DNA of 64,000 bases from Vibrio plantisponsor (GCF_013041605.1 NZ_JABEQC010000008.1:124001-188000); one strand, 5' to 3'; shown: positions 38,721 to 48,442, counted from the first letter of the stretch. A program made the numbers and translations. Notes: generated by a model not told the origin, from the sequence alone.

Positions 38721-39389
38721 ATGCCAGAGATTAAACAACTATTCGAAAACAACTCAAAGTGGTCAGAGTCGATTAAAGCTGATCGCCCAGAGTACTTTAC
38801 TAAGCTTGCTGAAGGACAGAATCCAGATTTTTTATGGATTGGTTGTTCAGACAGCCGTGTACCAGCAGAACGTTTAACTGGCCTATACTCAGGTGAATTG
38901 TTCGTTCATCGTAATGTTGCCAACCAAGTCATTCACACCGACTTAAACTGTCTCTCTGTTGTTCAGTATGCAGTTGATGTACTTAAAGTGAAGCACATTA
39001 TTGTTTGTGGTCACTATGGATGTGGTGGTGTGACAGCTTCAATCGACAACCCGCAACTAGGCTTAATCAACAACTGGTTACTGCACATTCGCGATTTATA
39101 TTTTAAGCACCGCAAATACATTGAACTGATGCCTGAAATTGATCGCTCTGACAAATTGGCGGAAATCAACGTAGCAGAACAAGTCCACAATCTTGCTAAT
39201 TCAACCATTCTGCAAAATGCATGGGAACGCGGACAAGAAGTTGAACTTCACGGTATTGTATATGGTATCGAAGACGGCAAGCTAGAGTACCTAGGCGTTC
39301 GCTGCAACTCTCGTGAAACCATTAATGACAGCTACAACAAAGCAATGGAAAAAATTCTTAACCCAGAACACCAACTGCTTTGTCGCTAA
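38721..39389 (+). CDS. can: Beta-class carbonic anhydrase
   Basis: This 222-residue zinc enzyme hydrates CO2 to bicarbonate for carboxylation reactions. The zinc ligands C42, H98 and C101 and the gating D44 ([18 protein letters not shown]) fall at the same positions as in E. coli Can. AAGGGAAG lies 7 bp before the ATG. In E. coli too can lies between yadG and hpt, divergent from hpt and yadGH in a different arrangement. Confidence 0.96.
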   Translation: MPEIKQLFENNSKWSESIKADRPEYFTKLAEGQNPDFLWIGCSDSRVPAERLTGLYSGELFVHRNVANQVIHTDLNCLSVVQYAVDVLKVKHIIVCGHYGCGGVTASIDNPQLGLINNWLLHIRDLYFKHRKYIELMPEIDRSDKLAEINVAEQVHNLANSTILQNAWERGQEVELHGIVYGIEDGKLEYLGVRCNSRETINDSYNKAMEKILNPEHQLLCR

Positions 39390-39413
39390 TTGCTTACTAA
39401 AAGCTAAGAACAC

Positions 39414-39440
39414 AAAAAAGCCCACTTCAGTGGGCTTTTT
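39414..39440. terminator. Bidirectional terminator, can and hpt
   Basis: A stem of AAAAAGCCCACT and AGTGGGCTTTTT (39415-39426 and 39429-39440) lies between the convergent can and hpt, with A and T tracts on either side. Confidence 0.92.
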
Positions 39441-39461
39441 CATTTTTTACAACAAAGGCAA

Positions 39462-39992
39462 TTATTCCTGAGGGACAACTTTACCTATGTATGGTAAGTG
39501 GCGGTATTTTTGTGCGTAATCGATACCCACACCCACTACGAATTCATCTGGAATTTCAAAGCCAATCCAAGACACGTCTACATTCACTTCGCGACGAGAA
39601 GGCTTATCAAGCAGTGTACAAATTTGAATTGATTTAGGCTCACGCAGAGATAGGATCTCTTTCACTTTATTCAGTGTGTTGCCGGTATCAATGATGTCTT
39701 CAACAAGCAGAACATCTTTACCTTTGATGTCATCATCCAAATCTTTCAGGATGCGAACATCACGAGAACTCGTCATTGAGTTGCCGTAGCTAGATGCTGT
39801 CATAAAGTCTACTTGGTGGATCAGCTCAATCGATCGCGCCAAGTCAGCCATGAAAACAAAAGAACCACGCAACAAGCCAACCAGCACCAAATCTTCGCTG
39901 CCTTGGTAGTGTTGAGTGATTTGCTTACCTAGTTCACGGATACGTTCCTGAACTTCTTGCTCAGAAATCATTACTTCAACTGTATGCTTCAT
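39462..39992 (-). CDS. hpt: Hypoxanthine phosphoribosyltransferase
   Basis: This 176-residue purine salvage enzyme joins PRPP to hypoxanthine or guanine. The PRPP-binding motif is [14 protein letters not shown] (about 98-111), and the conserved loop MTASSYGNS (about 67-75) is present. The ATG at 39992 gives the [10 protein letters not shown]-terminus shared with E. coli; an in-frame start eight codons upstream is open but less likely. It is divergent from luxR. Confidence 0.95.
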   Translation of the reverse strand: MKHTVEVMISEQEVQERIRELGKQITQHYQGSEDLVLVGLLRGSFVFMADLARSIELIHQVDFMTASSYGNSMTSSRDVRILKDLDDDIKGKDVLLVEDIIDTGNTLNKVKEILSLREPKSIQICTLLDKPSRREVNVDVSWIGFEIPDEFVVGVGIDYAQKYRHLPYIGKVVPQE

Positions 39993-40133
39993 ACCATTCT
40001 CATTTGGTTGGGGCACAATACACTAATAGACGCGCCGCAGAATTTGTTCGGCGCGTATAGTAACACTGCCGAGCAATAGAGTTAACCTTTTCTCCTACCC
40101 TGAATGATGAGTCTCTGTCTATACAAATTAAAC

Positions 40134-40154
40134 TTGTTGATAAAGCTCATTTTT
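40134..40154. promoter_or_regulatory. Candidate LuxR autoregulatory site
   Basis: TTGTTGATAAA (40134-40144) matches 10 of 11 bases of the left half of the LuxR/HapR operator TTATTGATAAATTTATCAATAA; the right half is poor. It is 150-170 bp upstream of luxR, where master regulators of this family are known to repress themselves. Confidence 0.4.
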
Positions 40155-40264
40155 AATAATTGGAATGAATACCTAGTTCAAACGTTGACCTTCAATATAT
40201 GCACCAGTACACTCATAGAGCTTTAGGCAACTAATAAAATAATCATTAGAGTGGTAAACACTCA

Positions 40265-40275
40265 ACTAACAACGT
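40265..40275 (+). promoter_or_regulatory. Putative Qrr sRNA pairing site in the luxR leader
   Basis: ACTAACAACGT, 30-40 bases upstream of the luxR start, is complementary to the ACGUUGUUAGU core that I recall from the conserved Qrr small RNAs. In related vibrios those RNAs base-pair just upstream of the luxR/hapR start to block translation at low cell density. Confidence 0.5.
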
Positions 40276-40304
40276 AACAACGAAAAATGGCAGGATTTAC
40301 AACT

Positions 40305-40913
40305 ATGGACGCATCGATTGAGAAACGCCCGAGAACTAGGCTATCTCCCCAGAAACGTAAACTTCAACTTATGGAAATCGCGCTAGAGGTTTTCGCCAGA
40401 CGCGGCATTGGTCGTGGCGGACATGCTGATATCGCTGAAATTGCTCAAGTGTCAGTAGCTACGGTATTTAACTACTTCCCTACTCGTGAAGACTTGGTGG
40501 ATGAAGTTCTTACTCACGTGGTACGTCAATTCTCTAACTTCTTAACCGATAACATTGATTTAGACTTACCAGCCAAAGAAAACCTAAGCAACATCACCAA
40601 AGAGCTAGTGGAAATCAGCTATCAGGATTGCTACTGGCTAAAAGTATGGTTTGAATGGAGTGCTTCAACTCGTGATGAAGTATGGCCACTCTTTATGTCG
40701 ACCAACCGAACCAATCAAATGCTAGTGAAGAACATCTTCTGCAAAGCGATTGAACGTGGTGAAGTGTGCGATAAGCATGATCCAGAAGAACTAACTATGC
40801 TGTTCCACGGTCTTTGCTACTCATTGTTTGTTCAGGCAAACCGAGTGGAAGACAAAGAGAGCATCAACCAGTTAGCGAACACCTACATGGATATGTTGTG
40901 TATCTATAAATAA
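40305..40913 (+). CDS. luxR: Quorum-sensing master regulator, LuxR/HapR/SmcR/OpaR family
   Basis: This 202-residue TetR-family regulator is the high-cell-density output of Vibrio quorum sensing. It controls protease, biofilm, competence, motility and type III/VI secretion genes. The helix-turn-helix (about 27-65, ADIAEIAQVSVATVFNYFPT) is essentially that of V. vulnificus SmcR, and the WFEWSASTRDEVWPLF ligand-pocket helix is conserved. The ATG at 40305 has AGGA upstream and the family N-terminus (MD...KRPRTRLSP); an in-frame ATG six codons earlier lacks an SD. It should be regulated post-transcriptionally by Qrr RNAs. Confidence 0.95.
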   Translation: MDASIEKRPRTRLSPQKRKLQLMEIALEVFARRGIGRGGHADIAEIAQVSVATVFNYFPTREDLVDEVLTHVVRQFSNFLTDNIDLDLPAKENLSNITKELVEISYQDCYWLKVWFEWSASTRDEVWPLFMSTNRTNQMLVKNIFCKAIERGEVCDKHDPEELTMLFHGLCYSLFVQANRVEDKESINQLANTYMDMLCIYK

Positions 40914-40947
40914 CTAACTGTTGAGCCAAAACTTAACGTTTAGATGT

Positions 40948-40979
40948 AAAAAAACCGCTGGAGATTCAGCGGTTTTTTT
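40948..40979. terminator. Bidirectional terminator, luxR and lpd
   Basis: ACCGCTG (40954-40960) pairs with CAGCGGT (40967-40973) around GAGATT, with long A and T tracts outside. It separates convergent luxR and lpd. Confidence 0.92.
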
Positions 40980-40994
40980 GACTCTCAAGAAGAA

Positions 40995-42419
40995 TTATTT
41001 CTTCTTAGCTTTTGCGTTTGGCAGGTCAGTAATTGTACCTTCAAACACTTCCGCCGCTAGACCAACAGACTCGTGTAGAGTTGGGTGAGCGTGGATAGTT
41101 AGAGCGATATCTTCAGCATCACAACCCATCTCGATAGCAAGACCGATTTCGCCTAGTAGTTCACCACCGTTAGTACCAACGATAGCACCACCAATCACTC
41201 GGTGAGTCTCTTTATCAAAGATTAGCTTAGTCATACCGTCAGCACAGTCAGACGCGATTGCACGGCCTGATGCGGCCCATGGGAATGTCGCCACTTCGTA
41301 GTTGATGCCTTCAGCTTTCGCTTCTTTCTCAGTCTTACCAACCCAGGCAACTTCTGGCTCAGTGTACGCAATTGAAGGAATAACTTTAGGATCGAAGTAG
41401 TGCTTCTTACCAGAGATAACTTCTGCAGCAACGTGACCTTCATGAACACCTTTGTGAGCAAGCATTGGTTGACCAACGATGTCACCGATAGCGAAGATGT
41501 GAGGTACGTTAGTACGCATTTGCTTGTCTACATTGATGAAGCCACGCTCATCAACTTCAAGACCCGCTTTCTCTGCATCAAGAAGTTTACCGTTTGGTAC
41601 ACGGCCGATAGCAACAAGAACAGCATCGTAACGCTCAGCTTCAGCTGGTGCTTTTTTGCCTTCCATTGAAACGTAGATACCATCTTCTTTCGCTTCAACT
41701 GCTGTTACTTTCGTTTCTAGCATCAGGTTGAACTTGTCTTTGATGCGCTTGGTGTAAACCTTAACGATGTCTTTATCCGCAGCTGGAATCACTTGGTCGA
41801 ACATTTCAACTACGTCGATTTGTGAACCTAGCGCGTGGTATACCGTACCCATTTCTAGACCGATAATACCGCCACCCATGATCAACAGTTTTCCAGGTAC
41901 TTCTTTCAGCTCAAGAGCGTCAGTTGAGTCCCAAATACGTGGATCTTCATGTGGAATAAATGGAAGTTTGATTGGGCGAGAACCCGCAGCAACGATAGCG
42001 TTGTCGAAGTTTACTGTTGTCTTACCGTCTTCACCTTCCACTTCAATAGTGTTAGGACCAGTAAACTTACCAAAACCGTTAACAACCGTTACTTTACGCA
42101 TCTTAGCCATACCGCCAAGACCACCAGTTAACTGGTTAATTACTTTTTCTTTCCATAGACGGATTTTGTCGATATCCGTTTGAGGTTCGCCGAATACGAT
42201 GCCGTGTTCAGCAAGAGCTTTCGCTTCTTCGATAACTTTTGCTACGTGAAGAAGTGCTTTTGATGGGATACAACCCACGTTCAAACATACACCACCTAGA
42301 GTGTTGTAACGTTCGATAATAACAGTTTCCAGACCTAAGTCGGCACAACGGAATGCAGCGGAGTAACCAGCAGGACCTGCACCAAGTACAACAACTTGGG
42401 CTTTAATTTCTTTGCTCAT
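40995..42419 (-). CDS. lpdA: Dihydrolipoyl dehydrogenase (E3)
   Basis: This 474-residue flavoprotein reoxidises dihydrolipoamide in the pyruvate and 2-oxoglutarate dehydrogenase complexes and the glycine cleavage system. The FAD motif is GAGPAGYSAA (13-22) and the redox disulphide is GGVCLNVGC (C45, C50). The NAD motif is GGGIIGLEMG (about 182-191) and the C-terminal catalytic pair is in HAHPTLHE. GAGG precedes the ATG. It is the last gene of the pdhR-aceEF-lpd cluster, 245 bp after aceF, and may have a second promoter as in E. coli. Confidence 0.97.
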   Translation of the reverse strand: MSKEIKAQVVVLGAGPAGYSAAFRCADLGLETVIIERYNTLGGVCLNVGCIPSKALLHVAKVIEEAKALAEHGIVFGEPQTDIDKIRLWKEKVINQLTGGLGGMAKMRKVTVVNGFGKFTGPNTIEVEGEDGKTTVNFDNAIVAAGSRPIKLPFIPHEDPRIWDSTDALELKEVPGKLLIMGGGIIGLEMGTVYHALGSQIDVVEMFDQVIPAADKDIVKVYTKRIKDKFNLMLETKVTAVEAKEDGIYVSMEGKKAPAEAERYDAVLVAIGRVPNGKLLDAEKAGLEVDERGFINVDKQMRTNVPHIFAIGDIVGQPMLAHKGVHEGHVAAEVISGKKHYFDPKVIPSIAYTEPEVAWVGKTEKEAKAEGINYEVATFPWAASGRAIASDCADGMTKLIFDKETHRVIGGAIVGTNGGELLGEIGLAIEMGCDAEDIALTIHAHPTLHESVGLAAEVFEGTITDLPNAKAKKK

Positions 42420-42632
42420 TTCGACCTCTTGTAGTCAATATCCCTAACAGGCTGAGTGGGTATGATATCTTTTTTAATTAATACGATTATTTTCAGACCG
42501 CAACAGTTTACAGAGATGTTAATGGTGTGAAAAGTAAATCCATTTAGCCTGTGAGCTAGCCAACAATTCAAATGCGCTTAACGCCTTTCGGCATTCATTA
42601 TTACATTCAAACTGATAGTCAACAGTTGAATC

Positions 42633-42652
42633 AAGGCGGCTTTCGCCGCCTT
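42633..42652. repeat. aceF-lpd intercistronic hairpin
   Basis: AAGGCGGC and GCCGCCTT form an 8-bp GC-rich stem; on the minus (coding) strand the loop is GAAA, a stable GNRA tetraloop. It begins 12 bp after the aceF stop and has no good U tract, suggesting an mRNA-stabilising or partially terminating structure. The rest of the 245-bp gap holds no recognised gene. Confidence 0.6.
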
Positions 42653-42664
42653 ATTTCTCTTAAA

Positions 42665-44545
42665 TTACAGTACTAGACGACGGATGTCGCTTAGACAAGC
42701 ATTCAAGTAAGTGATGAAGCGTGCACCTTCAGCACCATCGATCACACGGTGGTCGTATGATAGAGATAGCGGAAGTTGTAGACGAGCTTCGAACTCTTTA
42801 CCGTTCCAAACTGGCTTCATTTCAGACTTAGATACACCAAGGATACCTACTTCTGGCGCATTCACGATTGGCGTAAATGCAGTACCACCAATGCCACCTA
42901 GGCTAGAGATAGTGAAACAGCCGCCTTGCATGTCTGCTGCAGTCAGTTTGCCTGCACGAGCTTTCTTAGACACTACTGCTAGTTCTTCAGAAAGTTCGTA
43001 AATGCCTTTCTTGTTCACGTCTTTGAATACTGGAACAACTAGACCGTTTGGCGTATCAACCGCGATACCTACGTTCACGTATTTCTTCAGAATCAAGCTT
43101 TCGCCATCTTCAGAAAGAGAAGAGTTAAATGCAGGGAACGCTTCAAGCGCTTTAGCAACAGCTTTCATGATGAACACTAGTGGAGTGATCTTCATGCCAG
43201 TGTCTTTCTTCGCTTCAATCGCATTTTGCTCTTTACGGAAGTTTTCTAGTTCAGTGATGTCTGCGTTATCCCACTGTGTAACGTGAGGGATCATTACCCA
43301 GTTACGGTGTAGGTTCGCACCAGAAATTTTCTTAATACGAGATAGAGGTTGAACTTCAGTTTCACCAAACTTGCTGAAATCAACTTTCGGCCAAGGAAGT
43401 AGACCAAGCGCTGCACCGTCACCTTTACCAGAAGCTGCAGTACCAGATTCAAGACGCTTAAGAGCCTCTTTCACGTAGTTCTGTACGTCTTCTTTCAGGA
43501 TACGGCTCTTACGGCCAGAACCTTTCACTTTCGCTAGGTTTACACCGAATTCGCGCGCTAGGCGACGAACAACAGGTGAAGCGTGAGCGTAGTCGTTGTT
43601 CTCTTCAAACTCAGTTGCTGCCGGAGCTGCTGCTGGTTTTGCTGCTTCAGCTTTAGGAGCTGGAGCTGCCGCAGGAGCCGCTGCTTGAGCTGGTGCTGCT
43701 GGCGCAGGAGCTGCACCGGCTACTTCGAACACCATGATCAATGAGCCAGTTGATACTTTATCGCCAGCTGCAACTTTGATTTCTTTAACCGTACCAGCAA
43801 ACGGAGCTGGTACTTCCATAGAAGCTTTGTCGCCTTCAACAGTAATCAGAGATTGCTCTTCAGTTACTGTATCGCCAACCGCTACCATGATTTCAGTGAC
43901 TTCTACTTCGTCACCGCCGATATCAGGAACGTTAACTTCTTTAACGCCAGATGCTGCTGGTGCCGCCGCCGGAGCTGCTGCTGCAACTGGTGCAGGTGCT
44001 GCTGCGCCTGAACCTGCTACTTCAAAGATCATCACTAGTGAGCCAGTTGATACTTTATCACCAGCTGCAACTTTGATTTCTTTTAGAGTACCAGCGAATG
44101 GTGCAGGTACTTCCATTGAAGCTTTGTCACCTTCTACTGTCAGTAGAGATTGCTCTTCAGCGATTGAATCGCCAACAGCAACTAGGATTTCAGTAACTTC
44201 TACTTCGTCGCCACCGATATCCGGTACACAAACTTCTTTCAGTTCACTTGCTGCCGCAGCTGCAGGTGCAGCTACTGGAGCCGCTTCTGCCGCTGGAGCA
44301 GGCGCAGCTGCGCCCGCTTCTTCGAAGATCATGATAAGTGAACCCGTTGTTACTTTATCGCCAGCAACAACTTTGATTTCTTTTACGATACCCGCTTGAG
44401 AAGCAGGTACTTCCATAGAAGCTTTGTCGCCTTCTACCGTAATAAGAGATTGTTCTTCTTCAACCTTGTCGCCAACGCTTACAAGAATCTCAGTAACTTC
44501 AACCTCATCCGCACCGATGTCTGGTACATTAATTTCGATTGCCAT
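42665..44545 (-). CDS. aceF: Dihydrolipoamide acetyltransferase (pyruvate dehydrogenase E2)
   Basis: The 626-residue core subunit carries three tandem lipoyl domains, with lipoylated lysines K41, K141 and K240, each in a [10 protein letters not shown] context. They are joined by Ala/Pro-rich swinging linkers. A peripheral subunit-binding domain (about 325-365, [16 protein letters not shown]) and the catalytic domain with [10 protein letters not shown] near the C-terminus follow. Acetyl groups from E1 are passed to CoA here. The three lipoyl repeats are nearly identical, especially the second and third. The start has TAGGAAAG upstream and is 20 bp after aceE. Confidence 0.97.
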   Translation of the reverse strand: MAIEINVPDIGADEVEVTEILVSVGDKVEEEQSLITVEGDKASMEVPASQAGIVKEIKVVAGDKVTTGSLIMIFEEAGAAAPAPAAEAAPVAAPAAAAASELKEVCVPDIGGDEVEVTEILVAVGDSIAEEQSLLTVEGDKASMEVPAPFAGTLKEIKVAAGDKVSTGSLVMIFEVAGSGAAAPAPVAAAAPAAAPAASGVKEVNVPDIGGDEVEVTEIMVAVGDTVTEEQSLITVEGDKASMEVPAPFAGTVKEIKVAAGDKVSTGSLIMVFEVAGAAPAPAAPAQAAAPAAAPAPKAEAAKPAAAPAATEFEENNDYAHASPVVRRLAREFGVNLAKVKGSGRKSRILKEDVQNYVKEALKRLESGTAASGKGDGAALGLLPWPKVDFSKFGETEVQPLSRIKKISGANLHRNWVMIPHVTQWDNADITELENFRKEQNAIEAKKDTGMKITPLVFIMKAVAKALEAFPAFNSSLSEDGESLILKKYVNVGIAVDTPNGLVVPVFKDVNKKGIYELSEELAVVSKKARAGKLTAADMQGGCFTISSLGGIGGTAFTPIVNAPEVGILGVSKSEMKPVWNGKEFEARLQLPLSLSYDHRVIDGAEGARFITYLNACLSDIRRLVL

Positions 44546-44564
44546 TATTCTTTCCTACCTTCAA

Positions 44565-47225
44565 TTAAGCGTATAGCGGGTTTGTTTTTTCAGTGTCGAT
44601 GTCGAACTTCTTGATTGCTTCAACAACCACAGATTTCTCAACATCACCACGTTTCGCTAGTTCGCTTAGAGCTGCAACCACAACGTAACCTGCGTTCACT
44701 TCGAAGTGACGACGTAGGTTCTCACGGCTGTCAGAACGACCAAAGCCATCAGTACCCAGTACTTTGTATGATTCAGCTGGGATAAACGCACGTACTTGCT
44801 CAGCGTAGTTCTTCATGTAGTCAGTAGCAGCGATTGCAGGCTCAGTACCCATTACAGTTTGGATGTAAGGTACTTGTGCTTCCGCTTCTGGGTGAAGCAT
44901 GTTGTAACGCTCTACCGCTTGACCATCACGAGTCACTTCGTTGAATGACGTTACAGAGTAAACGTCAGAAGCAATACCGTAGTCATCGCTTAGGATTTGA
45001 GCCGCTTTACGTACTTCGTTCATGATAGTACCAGAGCTCATAAGCTGAACTTTCGCCTTGTTACCAGCGTAAGTTTCTAGCTTGTAGATACCTTTACGGA
45101 TGCCTTCTTCAGCGCCTTCTGGCATTGCTGGCATTGCGTAGTTTTCGTTCATCAGAGTTAGGTAGTAGAACACGTTCTCTTGATCACCATACATACGACG
45201 AATACCGTCTTGCATGATTACCGCAACTTCGTATGCGAATGTTGGGTCGTAAGAGATACAGTTCGGTACAGTACCAGCCATGATGTGTGAGTGACCGTCT
45301 TCGTGTTGTAGACCTTCACCGTTTAGCGTTGTACGACCTGCTGTTGCACCTAGTAGGAAACCACGAGCTTGTTGGTCACCAGCCATCCATGCCATGTCAC
45401 CAACACGTTGGAAACCGAACATAGAGTAGTAGATGTAGAACGGGATCATTGGTAGATCGTTAGTGCTGTATGAAGTTGCAGCAGCAACCCATGAAGACAT
45501 AGCACCTAGTTCGTTGATACCTTCTTGTAGTACCTGACCAGACGTTGCTTCTTTGTAGTAAGAAACGATGTCGCGGTCTTGTGGTGTGTAGTTCTGGCCG
45601 TGCGGGTTGTAGATACCGATTTGACGGAACAGACCTTCCATACCAAATGTACGAGCTTCGTCAGCAATGATAGGAACGATGTTTTGACCGATGTTCTTAT
45701 CTTTAAGCAGCACGTTTAGAGTACGTACAAACGCCATTGTTGTAGAAATATCACGCTTCTGTTCTTCTAGTAGCGGTTGGAAATCTTCAACAGGCGGAAT
45801 AACTAGCTCTTGAGTGAAGTTAGGCAGACGCTTAGGCGTGTAACCTTTCAGAGCTTTACGACGTGCATGTAAGTATTCGTATTCTTTCGAACCTTCTTCC
45901 AGAGTTAGGTATGGAAGTTCTTTCACTGCTTCGTCAGTTAGGATGTCTTGAAGACCTAGACGATCACGTAGGTGTAGAACGTGAGTCATATCCATCTTCT
46001 TAACTTGGTGCGCGATGTTCTTACCTTCTGCCGCTTCACCCATGCCGTAACCTTTAACTGTTTTCGCTAGGATTACAGTTGGACGACCTTTAGTGTCTTG
46101 TGCATTTTTGAATGCTGCGTACAGTTTAGAAGACTCGTGACCACCACGCTTAAGTGCGAAGATTTCGTCGTCAGTCATGTCTGCAACTAGAGCTGCAGTT
46201 TCTGGGTACTTACCAAAGAAGTGCTCACGTACGTATGCGCCATCTTTAGATTTGAATGTTTGGTAGTCACCATCGATAGTTTCGTTCATCAGTTGAAGAA
46301 GCTTACCGCTAGTGTCTTTTGCTAGTAGAGAATCCCAGTTGTTACCCCAGATAACTTTCACTACGTTCCAACCAGCACCTTTGAACAGACCTTCAAGTTC
46401 TTGAATGATCTTACCGTTACCCATAACAGGGCCGTCTAGACGCTGTAGGTTACAGTTGATTAGGAAACATAGGTTGTCTAGTTTTTCACGAGCAGCGAAA
46501 GAGATAGCACCGCGTGATTCTGGCTCATCCATCTCACCGTCACCTAGGAACGCGTATACACGTTGCTCAGAAGTGTCTTTTAGGCCACGACCGTCTAGGT
46601 ATTTAAGGAAACGAGCTTGGTAGATTGCAGAGATTGGACCAAGCCCCATAGAAACCGTTGGGAATTGCCAGAACTCAGGCATCAATTTAGGGTGTGGGTA
46701 TGAAGGAATACCTTTACCGTCTACTTCTTGACGGAAGTTGTCTAGTTGCTCAGCAGTTAGACGACCTTCAACGAATGCACGTGCGTAGATCCCTGGAGAA
46801 ATGTGGCCTTGGTAGTAAACCAAGTCGCCGCCATCTTTCTCGTTCGCAGCACGGAAGAAATGGTTGAAACAGGTTTCGTAGAATGCAGCCGAAGATTGGA
46901 AAGACGCCATGTGGCCGCCTAGCTCTAAATCTTTCTTAGATGCACGTAGAACGATCATGATTGCGTTCCAACGGATGATAGAGCGAATACGACGCTCTAG
47001 CGTTGTGTCACCCGGATATGCTGGCTCTTGTGCTGCTGGGATCGTGTTGATGTAATTTGTTGTAACGCCAGTAGGCATATCAACACCATCTAAACGAGCT
47101 TTTTCTAGCACTTCTTCAAGAATGAACTGCGCGCGCTCTACACCTTCTTCACGAACAACTGACTCAAGGGCAGCTAACCACTCCTGAGTTTCCAGTGCGT
47201 CTACGTCATGCTTCATGTCGGACAT
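44565..47225 (-). CDS. aceE: Pyruvate dehydrogenase E1 component
   Basis: This 886-residue thiamine diphosphate enzyme decarboxylates pyruvate and acetylates the E2 lipoyl groups; the E. coli enzyme is 887 residues. The ThDP motif runs from GDG (228-230, FLGDGEMDEPE) to N258 (LINCN). The GLQHEDGHSHI loop and SYDPTFAYEVAVI are conserved. AAGGAT lies 9 bp before the ATG. It is 52 bp after pdhR and probably co-transcribed with it. Confidence 0.98.
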   Translation of the reverse strand: MSDMKHDVDALETQEWLAALESVVREEGVERAQFILEEVLEKARLDGVDMPTGVTTNYINTIPAAQEPAYPGDTTLERRIRSIIRWNAIMIVLRASKKDLELGGHMASFQSSAAFYETCFNHFFRAANEKDGGDLVYYQGHISPGIYARAFVEGRLTAEQLDNFRQEVDGKGIPSYPHPKLMPEFWQFPTVSMGLGPISAIYQARFLKYLDGRGLKDTSEQRVYAFLGDGEMDEPESRGAISFAAREKLDNLCFLINCNLQRLDGPVMGNGKIIQELEGLFKGAGWNVVKVIWGNNWDSLLAKDTSGKLLQLMNETIDGDYQTFKSKDGAYVREHFFGKYPETAALVADMTDDEIFALKRGGHESSKLYAAFKNAQDTKGRPTVILAKTVKGYGMGEAAEGKNIAHQVKKMDMTHVLHLRDRLGLQDILTDEAVKELPYLTLEEGSKEYEYLHARRKALKGYTPKRLPNFTQELVIPPVEDFQPLLEEQKRDISTTMAFVRTLNVLLKDKNIGQNIVPIIADEARTFGMEGLFRQIGIYNPHGQNYTPQDRDIVSYYKEATSGQVLQEGINELGAMSSWVAAATSYSTNDLPMIPFYIYYSMFGFQRVGDMAWMAGDQQARGFLLGATAGRTTLNGEGLQHEDGHSHIMAGTVPNCISYDPTFAYEVAVIMQDGIRRMYGDQENVFYYLTLMNENYAMPAMPEGAEEGIRKGIYKLETYAGNKAKVQLMSSGTIMNEVRKAAQILSDDYGIASDVYSVTSFNEVTRDGQAVERYNMLHPEAEAQVPYIQTVMGTEPAIAATDYMKNYAEQVRAFIPAESYKVLGTDGFGRSDSRENLRRHFEVNAGYVVVAALSELAKRGDVEKSVVVEAIKKFDIDTEKTNPLYA

Positions 47226-47277
47226 GGCGATCTATCCTTCTATTGGTTGGATTCTATTTATAATCGCAATAAACCGC

Positions 47278-48048
47278 TTACTGCGGCTCATTACCCTGTT
47301 GGATACGACGTAAAGAACGCTCACGACGAGACTGTTCTCGGGTCAGTTCCAACAATGTTTCTTCAATATAAGCTAAATGAGAATGTGACATCTCGCGCGC
47401 CGTATCAGGCTTACCAGAAACAATCGCATCCACGATGTTAGCTCGGTGCTTGTTTACTTTCTCAACCGCTTCTGGGCGGTGACGGAGTAATTTAAAATTC
47501 TGTAAAATATTTTGCTCTAGCAAAGGCGCAAGGCTACGAACGATATGTAGAATCACCACATTGTGGGTCGCTTCAGTAATGGCAATTAAAAACTCCATTA
47601 CGGTTGAAGCTTCTGCTTCAAAATCGTGTTTCTCTTGTGCTTCGCTAATTTTCAATACGCTTGATTGAATACGAGCAAAATCTTCTGCTGTACCACGTAA
47701 AGCCGCAAAATAGGCAGAAATACCTTCTAATGCGTGTCGCGCTTCAAGTAAGTCCAGCTGAGTTTCTGAATGGTTTGACAATAAATTTAGCAGAGGATCA
47801 GAGAAACTTTTCCAAATATGCTCACTGACGAACGTACCACCGCCTTGGCGACGGGTCAGTAGACGTTTAGCTTCTAAGCGTTGAATAGCTTCACGAACCG
47901 ATGGACGAGAGACTTCAAACTGTTTAGCTAACTCGCGTTCTGGTGGCAGTTGCTGTCCTGGGGACAGAGTTCCTTCAATAATCAGTCGCTCCAACTCTTG
48001 TTCAATAACATCAGAGAGTTTCGGCTGACGAATCCTTTGATAAGCCAT
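47278..48048 (-). CDS. pdhR: Pyruvate dehydrogenase complex repressor
   Basis: The 256-residue GntR/FadR-type repressor has a winged helix (about 8-75, [20 protein letters not shown]) and a C-terminal FCD ligand domain (about 95-235). It should bind pyruvate and release ATTGGTnnnACCAAT operators. Such a site lies 38 bp upstream of its own start, with two more farther up, indicating autoregulation of the whole pdh operon. Confidence 0.95.
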   Translation of the reverse strand: MAYQRIRQPKLSDVIEQELERLIIEGTLSPGQQLPPERELAKQFEVSRPSVREAIQRLEAKRLLTRRQGGGTFVSEHIWKSFSDPLLNLLSNHSETQLDLLEARHALEGISAYFAALRGTAEDFARIQSSVLKISEAQEKHDFEAEASTVMEFLIAITEATHNVVILHIVRSLAPLLEQNILQNFKLLRHRPEAVEKVNKHRANIVDAIVSGKPDTAREMSHSHLAYIEETLLELTREQSRRERSLRRIQQGNEPQ

Positions 48049-48085
48049 AATTTATTATTCTTCTACTCTTTATGCCTTGCTGGCA

Positions 48086-48100
48086 ATTGGTAATACCAAT
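48086..48100. promoter_or_regulatory. PdhR box 1
   Basis: ATTGGTAATACCAAT is a perfect match to the PdhR palindrome ATTGGTnnnACCAAT, flanked by one extra pairing base on each side. It is 38 bp upstream of pdhR. Confidence 0.85.
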
Positions 48101-48153
48101 TTCAAATTGACGAAGAAATTAACATATCCAACGTGTTAGTGTCCAGTCAATTA

Positions 48154-48167
48154 TTGACCCAAATCAT
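48154..48167. promoter_or_regulatory. Possible FNR/CRP-family site
   Basis: TTGAC-CCAA-ATCAT matches 8 of 10 fixed bases of the FNR consensus TTGATnnnnATCAA. The E. coli pdh promoter is oxygen-regulated, so the position is sensible, but one site of this quality is weak evidence. Confidence 0.25.
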
Positions 48168-48223
48168 AAAACACAGGTATTGGAAATACTTTATTAACAA
48201 TAAAAATTATTTTTCAATACAAC

Positions 48224-48238
48224 ATTGGTCAGACCAAT
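48224..48238. promoter_or_regulatory. PdhR box 2
   Basis: ATTGGTCAGACCAAT is a perfect PdhR-type palindrome 176 bp upstream of pdhR, in the 394-bp gap between pdhR and recJ. Confidence 0.7.
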
Positions 48239-48271
48239 TACAAAATAGACACAGAATTGAAGTTATGGGTA

Positions 48272-48286
48272 ATTAGTGTTACCAAT
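48272..48286. promoter_or_regulatory. PdhR box 3 (imperfect)
   Basis: ATTAGTGTTACCAAT differs from the PdhR palindrome at one base and lies 48 bp from box 2. The rest of the 394-bp pdhR-recJ gap (48049-48442) shows AT-rich sequence with the recJ terminator at its end and no gene. Confidence 0.55.
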
Positions 48287-48385
48287 TCATTGCATGAATA
48301 GAGCGAATGGCTTTTTAGGATAAAAATCACAAATATTTATCGTACAAGGTGCGGTTGAACTGATCCTTGTCACATTTACGATGAA

Positions 48386-48413
48386 TTAAAAAAGCGGCTT
48401 AGAATAAAGCCGC
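48386..48413 (-). terminator. recJ terminator
   Basis: On the minus strand GCGGCTT pairs with AAGCCGC (48407-48413 and 48394-48400) around a 6-nt loop and is followed by TTTTTT. It ends xerD-dsbC-recJ. Confidence 0.9.
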
Positions 48414-48442
48414 GATTGGAAGAAGTTATTAGATTGTTGCAG

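Noticed and set aside
43734-44399. 221-codon open frame opposite aceF
   Set aside because: It is the antisense shadow of the repeated, Ala/Pro-rich lipoyl region; low-complexity codon bias explains its length and no ribosome-binding site was seen.
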